A stretch of DNA of 64,000 nt. It comes from Episyrphus balteatus (Eukaryota; Arthropoda; Insecta; Diptera; Syrphidae). Both the position numbers and the translations under genes were made by a program. Every line of letters begins with the position of its first letter. Positions within the stretch are counted from its first letter, which is position 1. This document shows, piece after piece, positions 1-10,774 of this stretch. The stretch covers positions 83,638,867 through 83,702,866 of the forward strand of contig NC_079136.1 in NCBI RefSeq assembly GCF_945859705.1. The letters run 5' to 3'. Below the pieces are notes generated by a model. It made no database searches, was not told the origin of the DNA, and saw only the letters and a program-made list of their open reading frames with translations.

Positions 1-80
1 AATGTTGCGGACGTGGTGCGGCGGTGGTGCGGCCAAATTTTCCGCCAAACGGCGTGTGGTGCGGCTGTAGTGCGGGGGTG
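1..80. repeat. GC-rich GTGGTGCGG microrepeat at window edge
   Basis: Several imperfect copies of GTGGTGCGG or GTAGTGCGG occur in the first 80 bases, in sharp contrast with the AT-rich DNA that follows. The tract is cut by the window start, so its full extent and identity are unknown. It could be the end of a minisatellite or of a transposable element. Confidence 0.4.
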
Positions 81-1140
81 ATGATTTTTTTTTCTTTAAA
101 AATTCAATTTCTATTTTTACTCATGTACCTTTTTTAATATTTTCGAATCAATTGATGTAAAGTGTAAAAACGATAGCCGTTAAGTTCCACGACCAGGCTA
201 ATTCCTAATCACTTTCAGAATCAGTATTCACATTCATTTCACGCATGAATATACTACATACAGTACATTATAGTACCTACAAAGTTTCGATGAATTGAAC
301 TTCAACCAAACGGGAAAACATTTTGCATTCATAATTAAAATTTTATATCCAAATGGGTTCCATTTTCCATATTATGTATGTATTTTCGTACCTTTATTTG
401 CTTTGAACTTAATTAGGAATATTTTCAGTCAGCAAACCGACCCCACTTCTTTCTCTTAATGCGTTGCCGAACTGAGCGGCCTATATACTAGCCTACATAT
501 AGATAGAAAAGGAATTAGGTTATGCGGCCTAAATGTTCCTTGTGGTTTGTGGATTCAATTTTGTGCTTCTAATGAGCTTGGTGTGATGAAGGTAAAATGA
601 ATATATGCGTGACTAGAATAATAAGCATCCGTAACAAAAAAAAAAAAAACAAAATTGAAGCTTAAACATTTCCGGATAGATGGGTCTGATATCTGATAAA
701 ACGTGATCTGTGATTTGTGATAGGCGTGGTGTCAGGCAGGAGTGCGTATTTCAGTTGGATTAGGGTTGAATTTGACGATGACATATTCAAAAGACGACAA
801 ACATAATTTGAACCTTTTCATTACGATTGGATAATTGAAAATTAGATTTGATAGAATAATAAAAAAGAATAAGTCAAGAGGTAAATACCTACCTATTTTG
901 GGGACCGAACAATCAGACACTTTTTGAATAGACTGCAGGGATAACCAACCCTATTCTTTTATCTCATGATAAAATATAGATTCTATTTTTACCAACACTT
1001 ATTATTTTTTTAATAAAAAGTATTTTAATCTACATATCAAAAATAAAAAAAAAAAATAAGGAAAAATATTCGGAAAAGAAAAAGAAAGATTCCTTGGCTA
1101 CCGTTTAAACTAAAAATTATATTGTGCTTTAAACAAATCA
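81..1140. other. AT-rich stretch without recognisable genes
   Basis: I see only AT-rich sequence with short A and T runs. The longest open frame is a 62-codon minus-strand one that resembles nothing I know. There is no clear element boundary. It reads as intergenic or intronic DNA. Confidence 0.5.
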
Positions 1141-1440
1141 AAATATAACTTTTTTTGGTAAGTCTAAAAATAAAACACAAAAATCTTCAACAATTTTGAG
1201 GTTAGATATGTAAAAAAAGTTATACCTAGGTAGTTTTTTTTTTTAACTATCTACAACAAGAACAAATAATTCTATAAGAAGGGTACTTTTGCCAGAAATT
1301 GTTAGGTATAAAAACCCTTTTTTTTCTCTTCACCTCCCCACTTCTGACCATCTGTTGTGATCCAATATATTTTCCCCTTTTCAATGCCATTGGGCATCTT
1401 AACAAACTTGCTTTTCGACTCGTGTGAACGTAAGCCACAG
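1141..1440. repeat. Old diverged copy of the CCACCCCAC-type dispersed repeat
   Basis: The order of words here (TTTTGAGGTTA, then CTATCTACAAC, then a CAGAAATTGT block, then a C-rich patch and TTTTCCCCTTTTC) matches 11870-12080 and 34300-34520 in the same orientation. Identity is clearly lower than between those two copies, so this is an older or more decayed member. No ends were located. Confidence 0.45.
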
Positions 1441-2339
1441 GTGACTAAAGTGACAATCCTCATAGAAAAATCCTAGCCGACTTATGTCTTGCAACATATC
1501 GTGCGGCTAAAATCGACTCGTGATAAGTCGGCATTAGAGTTCAAATTTCTTATACATATTTTTGAAACTTTTTAGGTATATATGTAGATTGGTACGTACA
1601 TATAAGAAAAGATGTTAAATACGTCCTTCAAAAGCAAAAAATCTAACATCTAAAGTGAGTTTAAGCCTCAAGACAAGAATGCAATCTGGTTTTGCCCTAA
1701 CTTGCTCTTAGAGTTAAATTTGCTTAAATTTTTAAGACTTTTTATATAGAAATTTGGAAAAAAAAATTAAATTCTTTTAAAAAACAAAAATAAAATAAAA
1801 TCTGAAATTAAATTTCCCTCCAAAACAAGTATGCAGTTTTAGTTGATATATTAATTAACATGCATTTTCAGAAAAAAAAAATATCAAAATCGTTAGAGCC
1901 GTTTTTTAAAAAACTAATTTTTTATAAATAATTTTTTTGGAAAAAAAGTTTTAAAATAAAATTGTTATGCCATTTTGTAGAAATCACTAATCAACATCTA
2001 AAAACAAAATTTCAAAAAAATTCAATGTCCCATTTTCGAAAATTGGATTTTTCAAAAATCCAAAAATTATTTTTTTGGAAATTTTATTTTTGGTTTGTAT
2101 TTAAATTATATAAATGCTTCTTCACAAAAAGTTTCGTTGGAATCGAATAAGCAATTTCGGAGATAAACGAATTTAAAAAAAAAACGGTTCTATGGCAGGT
2201 ACTGTTAATAATGATTTTCCAAAAAAAAAATTTATTAAAAGATAGACCTTAGCTTGAAACTAGCATTTGAATTTTATAAACAAAATCGTAAGAGCCGTTT
2301 TCGAGATATTTCAATTTTACTAAAATCGGTATATGACAA

Positions 2340-2520
2340 GTACCGTTGTTTTTGGTCCAAAAAAAATTAATTCCAAAAACCCTTCTGGAGAGTCGCCAAA
2401 AAACGCTACATGCCAAATTTGACATTAATTGGTCCATCCGTTTAGGCTGTAGCTCCTTATACAGACAGACAGACAGACTTCCGGGACCCACTTTTTTGGC
2501 ATTGTCTACCATAGTAAAAA
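2340..2520 (+). repeat. Dispersed repeat with GGTCCATCCGTTTAGG and ACAGACAGAC
   Basis: The segment carries TTCTGGAGAGTCGCCA, then GGTCCATCCGTTTAGG, then a short ACAGACAGACAGAC run. The same order occurs in reverse complement at 8310-8500 (TCTGGAGAGCTTGCCA, GGTCCATCGGTTTAGA, ATAGACATAGC). Two copies in opposite orientation within 6 kb mark an interspersed element. I could not define ends or a coding capacity. Short frames across it on both strands are shadows of the repeat. Confidence 0.55.
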
Positions 2521-3276
2521 TGTTATCTCAACTTTTTTTTTGTACGAATGCATAACTTGATATATAGTACCTATATCGCAAGTAAAAAATTTAAAATCGT
2601 TAGCGCATTTTTTGAAAATAAAAATATGTACCTAATAATTTTTCAGGTAGGTATAAATTTTTGAAAAAATAAATTATTTATTTTTTTTTAAAATATCAAT
2701 GTTCCGTTGTCCAAAATTTGCTATTTCAAAAAAAAAAAAAAAAAAAATCATTTTTTTTAAATTTTTCTTTTGATTTTTTTCTTTAAAAGATTGACCTTCT
2801 CTAATATGTTTTAGAGAAAATTTAACTTTTCAAAAACTGGGATGTGAGAGGTACCGCTATTTTTGATCCAAACAAATAAATTTCAAAAACAGGTCGCGAA
2901 AATTACGCCAGATTATTTCTTGGAATAAAAGTAGGAATTTAGTTTGTACTTTAAATTGAAAAAAACACCAAAAAATAATTTGGAAAATAAAGCAGAAATG
3001 ATGGACACCTAAGGAAAAAGAATAGGAAAAAAAATGAAAATTTTTGGAAAAAGAGCTCAAAAACAGTTTTTAGATTTTGAGTATTAATGTAACATTTTTA
3101 TACATTTTGTTGATTTTTTTCATGGTTGGATACAAAGAAAAAGACCAATTCAAACAAAGCATTTTTGTAAATTTAAATTTGAACATACGGAATTCGGAGT
3201 GACAAAAACAACTGCATTTAAGAAAAAACAAGAGAGCGGCAATTTTTTTGAGTTTGCATTTTACATATAAAATAAA

Positions 3277-3929
3277 AGCGGCAATAACACCGGCACACAA
3301 AATAAAAAAAGTGTCATGTACCAGGAACCAGACCTATCTTTCTATATGTTTTTGGGCACGCTGAATCCGAATTTCAAGTCCGTTTGGCCCGGTCACCCTC
3401 CAGTTTTGAGCTGTGACTGCATTTTGTTTGGATTTTTATGACTTTTTTGGTGTTTTTTGCATTTTTCTCAAAACTGAAGGGTGTTCGGGCAAAACGGACT
3501 TCAAATTCGGATTCAGCGGGTCCAAAAACATATAGAAAGATGGGTCTTGTTCCTGGTACATACAACTTTTTTTTTGGTGTGCCGGGGATGAAAGCGACAT
3601 TTCGCGACAGTGTCAGCACACCAAAAAAAAATTTGTATGTACCAGGAACAAGACCCATCTTTCTATATGTTTTTGGACCCGCTGAATCCGAATTTCAAGT
3701 CCGTTTTGCCCGGTCACCCTCCAGTTTTGAGAAAAATATAAAAAAGACCCCAAAAAAGGCAAAAAACTTCATTTTTTTGAGTTTTTTTTGTATTTAACTC
3801 AAAACTGGAGGGTGACAGGATCAAACGGACTTGAAATTCGGATTCAGCGTGCCCGAAAATATATAGAAAGATAGGTCTGGTTCCTGGTACATGACCCTAT
3901 TTTTATTTTGTGTGCCGGTGTAATCGCTG
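3277..3929. mobile_element. Foldback element made of four alternating modules
   Basis: The outer ends are inverted repeats of each other: ACACCGGCACACAAAATA from 3287 and its complement ending near 3922. Inside, one module of about 100 bp (CATGTACCAGGAAC, TCTTTCTATATG, GCTGAATCCGAATTTC, TCACCCTCCAGTTTTGAG) occurs four times in alternating orientation: about 3312-3405 forward, 3470-3570 reverse, 3632-3735 forward and 3798-3892 reverse. A transcript could fold in more than one way. There is no transposase and I found no convincing target-site duplication. Frames of 94 and 119 codons here simply read through the arms. Confidence 0.75.
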
Positions 3930-4109
3930 GTCTGCAAGGAAATCCTCCATTGAATAAAACTATTTCTTATATAGATATTCCCGTTAGAAAATCTCAAAAA
4001 CCCATTTTTTGCTGTTTTCGAAGAAATATTTTGGCATAGTGCAATCTTTTTCAATTAAAATTATTACGGTTTATGAAAAAACTTATTTTTCTTTCAAATT
4101 CAGTTTCAA

Positions 4110-4480
4110 TCTTCTCAATATCTGTTTTCTTCTCAGAGATATCTTAATTTAAGTAAGTTTAGTAGGTTTGGCATATCTTACCACAAAGAAACTGATCTCT
4201 AAAAATTAATATATCTTTCTCCCTACAGCAAAAGTATACTTTTCTAATGGACTTTAGTGTGGTGATTTTGAATCCGAACTCAAAAAATTTCGGTCAGCTC
4301 TGGTTTTGAGATATAGTAGGTAGTTTTTTAGAGATTTTCTAAAAAAAAAACTTGATTTTGTTATACTTTAATGCGAATATCTTAAAATCCTGACGTGATA
4401 GAATTTTTTTGACTTCGGATTCTAACTCAGCACATCAAAAACTATAAGAAAAGTATACTTTTGTTTCTAGGAGAAACAAA
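4110..4480. repeat. Diverged copies of the TGACTTCGGATTC dispersed family
   Basis: Words such as GATTTTGAATCCGAA, GTGATAGAATTTTTTTGACTTCGGATTC and CAGCACATCAAAAAC (shown in parts) recur at 11200-11470, 32630-32700, 41400-41870 and 54690-54760, sometimes inverted. Here two opposed blocks, around 4250-4330 and 4370-4480, make a loose inverted repeat. Ends are unclear. Confidence 0.4.
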
Positions 4481-5167
4481 TCTGAAGCTTTACAAGGCAG
4501 TTTATCGAATGGTTTATTACAAATAAGGTATTCCTAAATAGAAAAATAGTAGGTATATAAAATTACAAAACACGTACAAATTTTGTTTAATGTATTTTAT
4601 TATGGTTTTCTTTACATATTTGACTTTTTAAATATAATGGGCATTGATATTTTACATTTTCCTTAACTAGGGTGCTTTTGTAAATCATAAAAGTAGGATT
4701 TACTAAAAAGTAAAGGATTTCGAAATGTCTGCTTTTTTTGTGAATCAGTATTTTAAAAAATGAGTAAAAACTAATGTAAAATAACATATTTGGTGTCAAT
4801 CGATAGGTCATATTATAAAGAATAAGTCCTATAAATTTGAGATCAATGCGACAAATATTTTTAATTTTATACAAGTTCAAATGAACCTAAAAGGTTGATT
4901 TTTTAGAAACTACCCACATTTTTCAAAAATCATTTTTACAAAAATTTTAAGACTTCAAGGCATAAACACGGTTATTATGTGGAAATTACTATATGTGTAT
5001 GTATTGACGGGGATAACTATCCTTCTTGTATATTTCACTTTATTTATGGTATACTTAACTTTATTTCTGGTGTATTTTTAACTTTAATCTGATTAAATCA
5101 ACTAGATGTAAAGGTATCCCTGGCGTTAAATTTTATCCGTGTACTTGCATCGAGGAAACTGACCAAC

Positions 5168-5187
5168 AATAATGCATATGCATTATT
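5168..5187. repeat. Perfect 20-bp palindrome
   Basis: The twenty bases read identically on both strands, centred on GCATATGC and flanked by AATAAT/ATTATT. It lies 10 bp outside the left end of the next element. It could be a chance AT-rich palindrome or a protein-binding site; nothing else supports a function. Confidence 0.6.
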
Positions 5188-5196
5188 ATTCACTTA

Positions 5197-5787
5197 TAGC
5201 CCAGTAATTTTAGGCATTTTTTACCCCAATCTGCGGAAAAATTCCTACTGGGCTCGATTTTGGTATAGACCTTCGTTACGGCGTTGTTATGAAGATGTGA
5301 AAAATCGCCATTGATATCGCGTCCGCGTTAGAAGTTATAGAGGTCAAAAGGTCACGAAAATCAGTTTTTCGCATATATCTCGTGACCTGTTGCTCGGAGG
5401 TCAATAGGGGTCTATAGAAAATCTGTTCGTCATAAAATTATCTACAAATATTGCCTTATGCATTTTTCTGTAAATCCAACCGTTTTTGGAATAGAGCTGA
5501 TTCAAGCGTAGGCATAATACATGATACGTAATAATAGGTTTGTTTTATTTAAGAGTGAATAATTCAGTATTTGAATACTGAAAAATACATGTGTAATCTC
5601 TTTTGCATTTTATTAATACGCGCGAAAAACTGATTTTCGTGACCTTTTGACCTCTATAACTTCTAACGCGGACGCGATATCAATGTCGATTTTTCACATC
5701 TTCATAACAACGCCGTAAGGAAGATCTATACCAAAATCGAGCCCAGTAGGAATTTTTCCGCAGATAAAACCTAAAATTACTGGACTA
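5197..5787. mobile_element. MITE with long inverted arms, TTA (or TA) flanks
   Basis: The left arm (about 5197-5375) and right arm (about 5620-5787) are near-perfect reverse complements. They share CCAGTAATTTTAGG, the TTCCTACTGGGCTCGATTTT block and the GACCTCTATAACTTC block. TTA precedes the left end (5194-5196) and follows the right end (5788-5790), as in PIF/Harbinger elements. A TA duplication one step inward is equally possible, so the superfamily is uncertain. The central 240 bp has no coding capacity. About 590 bp in all, non-autonomous. Confidence 0.8.
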
Positions 5788-5915
5788 TTATTGTGGTACG
5801 ATCACATACTATAGATGTGGCGACCATGCCGGAAAGTGTTTGGAGTTTTTAAAATGATGCAAGAAGAAGAAATTCTTTTCTACATTTGGTCTGGCCACTT
5901 TTAATTCTTCCCATC

Positions 5916-6239
5916 GAAATGGTAACGGAGTTACGAATAACAGAGTTACGCGCGACAGAGTTACGGCTGTCAAAGTTACGCGAAACCGAAGTTACGAAAA
6001 ACTAGAGTTACGAATTCTAAAATTATGTTAAGCTATGTATGACATGTGATTTTTGGGTTGGCAACAATTGCAACAACAGTTCACCACACCAAAATAACGT
6101 CTGTAAAAAAAGGGGTGGTTTGGTTATTATTTTAATATAAATAATAACAAAGTGGGTATTACAAAATACGCTATGAATAATTATATTAATTAATAGAAAA
6201 AAAAAATACGTATTTGCAATATTAGTTGGACAAATAAGA

Positions 6240-6275
<36 letters not shown>

Positions 6276-6496
6276 TTTTAGTTCTGACCAATGAGAAAAA
6301 TGTTAATCCCTTGTTTGTATTTCCATAATTCCATGTCGTTCCTCGCAATTGTTGCCAACCCAAAAATCACATGTCATAGCTTAACATAACTTTAGAATTC
6401 GTAACTCTAGTTTTTCGTAACTTCGGTTTCGCGTAACTTTGACGCTCGTAACTCTGTCGCCCGTAATTCTGGTATTCGTAACTTCGTCGGTTTCCC
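5916..6496. mobile_element. Foldback element with 15-16 bp subrepeats and 9-bp target duplication
   Basis: Each arm carries six tandem copies of a 15-16 bp unit whose core is AGTTACG (left, 5928-6020) or CGTAACT (right, 6390-6490). The arms continue inward with GATTTTTGGGTTGGCAAC and its complement. The nine bases CTTCCCATC occur directly before the element (5907-5915) and directly after it (6497-6505), a perfect duplication. Drosophila FB elements and MULE-type transposons make 9-bp duplications, and FB arms are built from short tandem units, so this belongs to that style of element; the superfamily is inferred. The interior includes a run of about 32 T at 6242-6273. No transposase is present. 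Confidence 0.82.
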
Positions 6497-6505
6497 CTTC
6501 CCATC

Positions 6506-7049
6506 CCATAAAAGCCTTTAAAGCCCATTTAACACTTATTCCAATGTTATCTACTAATTTTTCAACTGCATGTTATCTTTTCAAGTTCCGAAAATTCAAC
6601 TTAAATATCTCAAGAAAGTTGTGCTTTGTTTATCGATATTTGGATCATCGAACTTTTTTAGTTCCTAAAATATGAATGTTTTGGTAAAAAAGTTCTATTC
6701 ACCAAAAAAAAATTCTGTAATTTCAAACTTTTATATAACGCCAGAAATAGTTATAGATGTATCCTATCTTAAACTTATCAACAATCAATGTGCTGAAGTC
6801 ATTCGAATTACACAATATTATTTACGGTCCTTGACTGAGACCTTTTTCATAAATTTATTTCAATATATACGAGGTAGGTAGACAATTTCTTAGTCAACCG
6901 AAAAGCAAACAAATTAAACCAATTATTTAAATTCTCTCCTGGCCACCTAAAGCCCTACTAAGACACCGAGCTTAAGTTATACGCACACGTGCTTAATTGC
7001 CTTCCAATATTAACCGTTTACTTACCATCAGCAGAATCACAACATAATA
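6506..7049. other. AT-rich stretch, no recognised gene
   Basis: Two short plus-strand frames (6439-6675 and 6672-6881) run through here. The first starts inside the foldback arm and neither resembles a known family. I see no repeat matching elsewhere in the window. A short CCA microsatellite lies at about 7062-7077. Confidence 0.4.
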
Positions 7050-7660
7050 TATACCAAAAAACCACCACCACCACCATCACTACTTCATTCAATTTCTTTG
7101 TTCGCTTTTCGAAATAAAAGGGGGTCAAACCGGGCAACTTTAATTTTCTCTCCATTCAGCGTCAGCACTTTCATTACACCTATATATTTGACTCACCCTT
7201 GGCCTATCTCTGTTAATGGCTATTCCGCTCCATTTCAAGGAGCAGCCTTCAGGATTTGCAAGGAAATATTTACTGATTCTCACGAACATAAGTATATTTT
7301 TGTTTATTATTCTGATAATAGGATTCAGCAGGGAATAAGCAGGCGTCCCTTCCTCCATCATCGAACCGAGCGACGAGTGTATGTATTGTATGCTCAAGGA
7401 GTAAACAGTCACAACCCAAACGATTTCGTCTCGACTTTGTAAAAGGAATATGAATGTCTTTTCCGGAAAACAACCATAACCTTGAAGCCGTATATAATAG
7501 TGTGTGTACATCGTACCCACTCGTAGGTATACATAACACGTACTGCCAGGGCCATTTCCTGTTGCCAATTTCGGATTCAGGCAACCGAAGATCCCCTTTG
7601 AGGCACCATCGGGCATGTCAATGTGGACTGAGTTAAACATTATCCTCACTCAGAAGCAAA
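7050..7660. other. Less AT-rich unique segment with a 169-codon frame
   Basis: This stretch is visibly less AT-rich than its surroundings, with few stop codons in several frames. The longest open frame in the window lies here (minus strand 7649-7140, 169 codons), overlapped by frames of 104 codons (minus) and 114 and 60 codons (plus). I do not recognise any of the products: no signal peptide, membrane segment or catalytic motif stands out. Frames open on both strands at once usually reflect base composition. It could be an exon, a decayed gene or a conserved regulatory block; I do not call it a gene. Confidence 0.25.
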
Positions 7661-8309
7661 AAAAAACAAAAAAAAAATAGGATGCTTGTGTGAACAAGCA
7701 AGCAAAAAAAAAATCATAATTTTATGAAGCGCACGAGAATCGAATTCATTATAAGGTCAAAGGATGATCGGTATGTTGGTTATATAGGATTGATTCTATT
7801 GCAAATAAACGATTCGGCAAAGGACAGTTAATTTTTCTTCCAAGTTCTTACATTCTACCAGGCTGTTGCAGAAAATCTCAAATTCAAGTTGAAAGATTTT
7901 GACAAGCAAATTGCTTTTTTTTTTTAGTTTTTAAAATGAAGTTCGATTAGACTGGAAAACTCAGCCAGTTGAATAATATGCAATAAACAAGGATGAACCC
8001 TTTGAGTCTAAATAATCTGAATAAAACGTACTTGATGGCAACAAAATCCCTATGTTGCAGTGGGTGTCATGACTTTCTTGGTTTGATCTCAACTTATCAC
8101 GCTACAGCTTATCATAGGACAAGTAATAATGGACATGGTTAGCTCATCAAAGGACAATTCATACAATGCAAACCTATCAATTCCTCTGCTACAAGCACAC
8201 GAAATGCACTGGTAAAAGTTGTTTGCTTATTCAAGTAAACGCATTCGCTGTTATTCAAAACTCCTTAAAATCTCAAATTTTTATTCAAGGAAACTTTTTC
8301 GAGTGAACT

Positions 8310-8500
8310 CTTTGATTTTCAACTCGAAGACTTATGACTTTTTTTAGGTTTTAAAAATGATAGTAATGTCAGCCAGTAGCTATGTCTATGTAAAGAGCTA
8401 CACTCTAAACCGATGGACCGAATAACATCAAACTTTATTATGTTAAGCGTTTTCTGGCAAGCTCTCCAGAGGTTTTTTGGAATAAATATTTTTTTTACAA
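8310..8500 (-). repeat. Inverted copy of the repeat at 2340-2520
   Basis: Read on the minus strand this shows TCTGGAGAGCTTGCCA, GGTCCATCGGTTTAGA and AGCTCTTTACATAGAC in the order seen at 2340-2480. The match is imperfect, indicating two independently decayed copies. Confidence 0.55.
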
Positions 8501-8624
8501 AAAAAAAATGCCAACTTTTGCAAAGGTTATTTTTCACAAAATGAAAAGTAAAGTTTTGAAAAAAAAAATAATTTTGAGATTTTTAACTATAAGATTTGAA
8601 TACCTACAATGTAGGCCCTACATA

Positions 8625-9546
8625 CACTCCTGCTCAAAATTAACGCACATCCTATTTATTTTAAAGTAAAGTCCAGCTATTACTTTATGCCACAGCATCA
8701 TGGTTATTTTCTCAAATGAGACAATAGTGATCTTAAATTAAAGGTATGGAATAATATGTTTGTCGGGAAGATTTGGGGAGAGATTTGCTGAAGTCTGTCT
8801 GTTAACCCGCGAGCCTTTTAAAGAAGAGTCATAAAATTTCATGGAGTTAAATCTGCTTTACAACACCTACGGAGTTAGCGAGCCTTTCTAGACCTAAGTT
8901 AAGTACCCAAAAATACTTGACTGATGCCCTCGAACAGCATCTGGTTCCAATCACCCCTAGATTTGGTCCACAGTTTAGTCTGATGCACGATAATGCATGC
9001 TAGAGTAGTTTGAGAATATCTTCAAGATTTTAATATTCCACCTTCGGATTAACCACACAGAAATCTGGATTTGAATTCAATAGAACATGTGCAGGAAATA
9101 TTGAAAAGATGCATTCGCGACCGAAATCCACCTCCAAGCAGTCTTGATCAACTGAAAACTTCAGTGAAAGAAGTGTTAAAACAAAACCTTCAAAAGTTAA
9201 TTAGTGGAATGGACAAACGACTCCAGGTTGTCATATGCGCTAGAGGAGACTATACCAAGTATTGCATACAATTATGGGAAAGAACCGTCACCCGCTTCCA
9301 TTTTTTTAAAATTTTTCTTCTTAAAAATAAAAATTATTTTATAATCAGTTTTCAGACCTTGAATTGTTAAATTTGGTTTATCTTTTTTTTTGGTTGATAA
9401 TACTGTTGCAGTTTAGCATTTTTTCGACTTGCTAAACAATAACAAAACACAAAAAAATGCACCAAAGAATTTTAAAGCCTTTTAAAATAAGATGCAGGGG
9501 TATAACTTCAGACGAAAAATGTGTGCGTTAATTTTGAGCAGGAGTT
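8625..9546 (+). mobile_element. Decayed Tc1-like DNA transposon
   Basis: Terminal inverted repeats of about 25 bp share ACTCCTGCTCAAAATTAACG at both ends. TA dinucleotides flank the element (8623-8624 and 9547-9548), the target duplication of the Tc1/mariner superfamily. The 922-bp length is well below the usual 1.6 kb of an autonomous Tc1 element, so a large internal part is lost. A readable transposase remnant lies in the right half in the same orientation. The copy cannot make its own transposase, but the good TIR agreement means it may have been mobilised in trans. Confidence 0.92.
8905..9275 (+). pseudogene. Tc1-like transposase, C-terminal remnant
   Basis: Two blocks match the catalytic C-terminal half of Tc1 transposases. 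From 8911 a 30-codon block ends with LMHDNA, which holds the second catalytic Asp (codon at 8989), and then hits TAG. From 9071 a second block begins NSIEHV, holding the catalytic Glu (codon at 9083), and continues with ARN-like RDRNPPPSSLDQLK and later RLQVVICARGDYTKYC. DD34E enzymes space these two residues 105 nt apart; here the distance is 94 nt, so about 11 nt are lost and the frame is broken. The N-terminal DNA-binding domain and the first catalytic Asp are not identifiable. A Tc1 pseudogene with high confidence. Confidence 0.9.
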
Positions 9547-9795
9547 TATATAAAATTTTCGAAAAAGGGCAGTGATTTTTTTAAAATTTTGTTTATAGGG
9601 TGTTGATTAATAATTGCTAAAAAAAATGATTGCTACAATTTATTTGTATAAAATAAGTTTAAACAAAAACGGCTGTAAGGATTATGAACTTTTTTTCTAA
9701 AAATGCATTTTAAAAAAGGAAATTAAATTACATACTTATTTTGGAGCTCAATTTCATTGAAGATGTTCTCTTTTGCCTTTTGAGAACAAATTTTA

Positions 9796-9930
9796 TGTTT
9801 TTGAAGTTATATTTCCTTTGCGGCCGGCGTTAGAGTAAAAATTTGCTTTTTCACAAGAACTGTCAAAGGGATTCACCAGTAGCGCCATTTTAACCCAGTA
9901 CCGGAAAGTAAGTATAACTTTAAAAAGATT
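9796..9930 (+). mobile_element. HINE-like left-end fragment (copy A)
   Basis: The stretch begins TTTTTTGAAGTTATATTTC, continues with AAAAATTTGCTTTTTCACAAG and GTCAAAGGGATTCACC, and so matches the left ends at 10572 and 15091. AAGTATAACTTTAAAAAG near 9911 may be a degenerate right subterminal repeat. It appears truncated. Confidence 0.55.
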
Positions 9931-10571
9931 CTCTGTGATCAGTATAAAATTCGTTTTGTGGAATATGAATTATCAAATAATAACAACTAGTAAATAATAA
10001 ATGTGATCGATAAGTGTTGTGTGAGTAAAAAAAAATATTCTAAGTGTTAAAAGGTTTTTTTTTTGTGTGAACATTGTTGAATGTTGTCTTCCATTGGCTA
10101 TTTTATGTTGTTTTTCATTATTTGTTTTCAGAAAAATTCAGATTTGCGATGGGTGCTGATTTAATTGTTTTTGTCTGAATATTAAAAAAAGAAATTACAA
10201 AGTCAGTCTTGAAATGGAACGTGCTTTGACTATGTCAATGTCAAATGAGAATTGACAACTCGTAGTTCAGATACGAAAAATTTTATTTCTCCCTTTCTTT
10301 TTCATTCTCAAATAATGAGGTGGTATTTTTTCTGAAGTTTTTTGTTTGATGCGGCTGCAATTTTTAAAAAGTTAAAATGCGCTACAGAAGTCAAAATTTG
10401 AACTACACATCAAGTTCTGTCACAACCAGATTTTTTCTACTAACCATTTTGTTATTTCATATTTTTGTTTCTTAAGAAATTAATAAGGCATCATTTTTAC
10501 ATTATCCTTATTTTATTTCCTACCATTAAGCATATTTGTAAGTGCAGGGATATGATTTTGTGGAATTTGCC

Positions 10572-10762
10572 TTTTTGAAGTTATATTTCTTTTGCGACGG
10601 TATGCAAAAATTTACTTTTTAACAAGAAATATCAAAGGGATTAACTGATACCGTCTCTATTGGCCATAATTATAAATCAGTTGTGGTGTGAACCTACTAA
10701 GTGAATTTCTGTGAGACAGAAGTATAACTTCAATTGCGTGTACATGTGTACACAAACACAGA
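10572..10762 (+). mobile_element. Short HINE-like element (copy B)
   Basis: The left end TTTTTGAAGTTATATTTCTT is followed by the shared block AAAATTTACTTTTTAACAAG and TCAAAGGGATTAAC. The right end is AGAAGTATAACTTCAATTGC followed by GTGTACATGTGTACAC, a 6-bp stem with a four-base loop. Subterminal inverted repeats plus a 3-prime hairpin, without true TIRs or an obvious target duplication, is the organisation of DINE-1/Helentron-associated elements. The assignment is by structure; I could not compare with a library. Confidence 0.65.
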
Positions 10763-10774
10763 GACACTTTACAA

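Noticed and set aside
3374..3797. Frames of 94 and 119 codons on opposite strands with the same peptide phrases
   Set aside because: Both read through inverted modules of one foldback element, so the shared phrases come from the palindrome and not from a protein.
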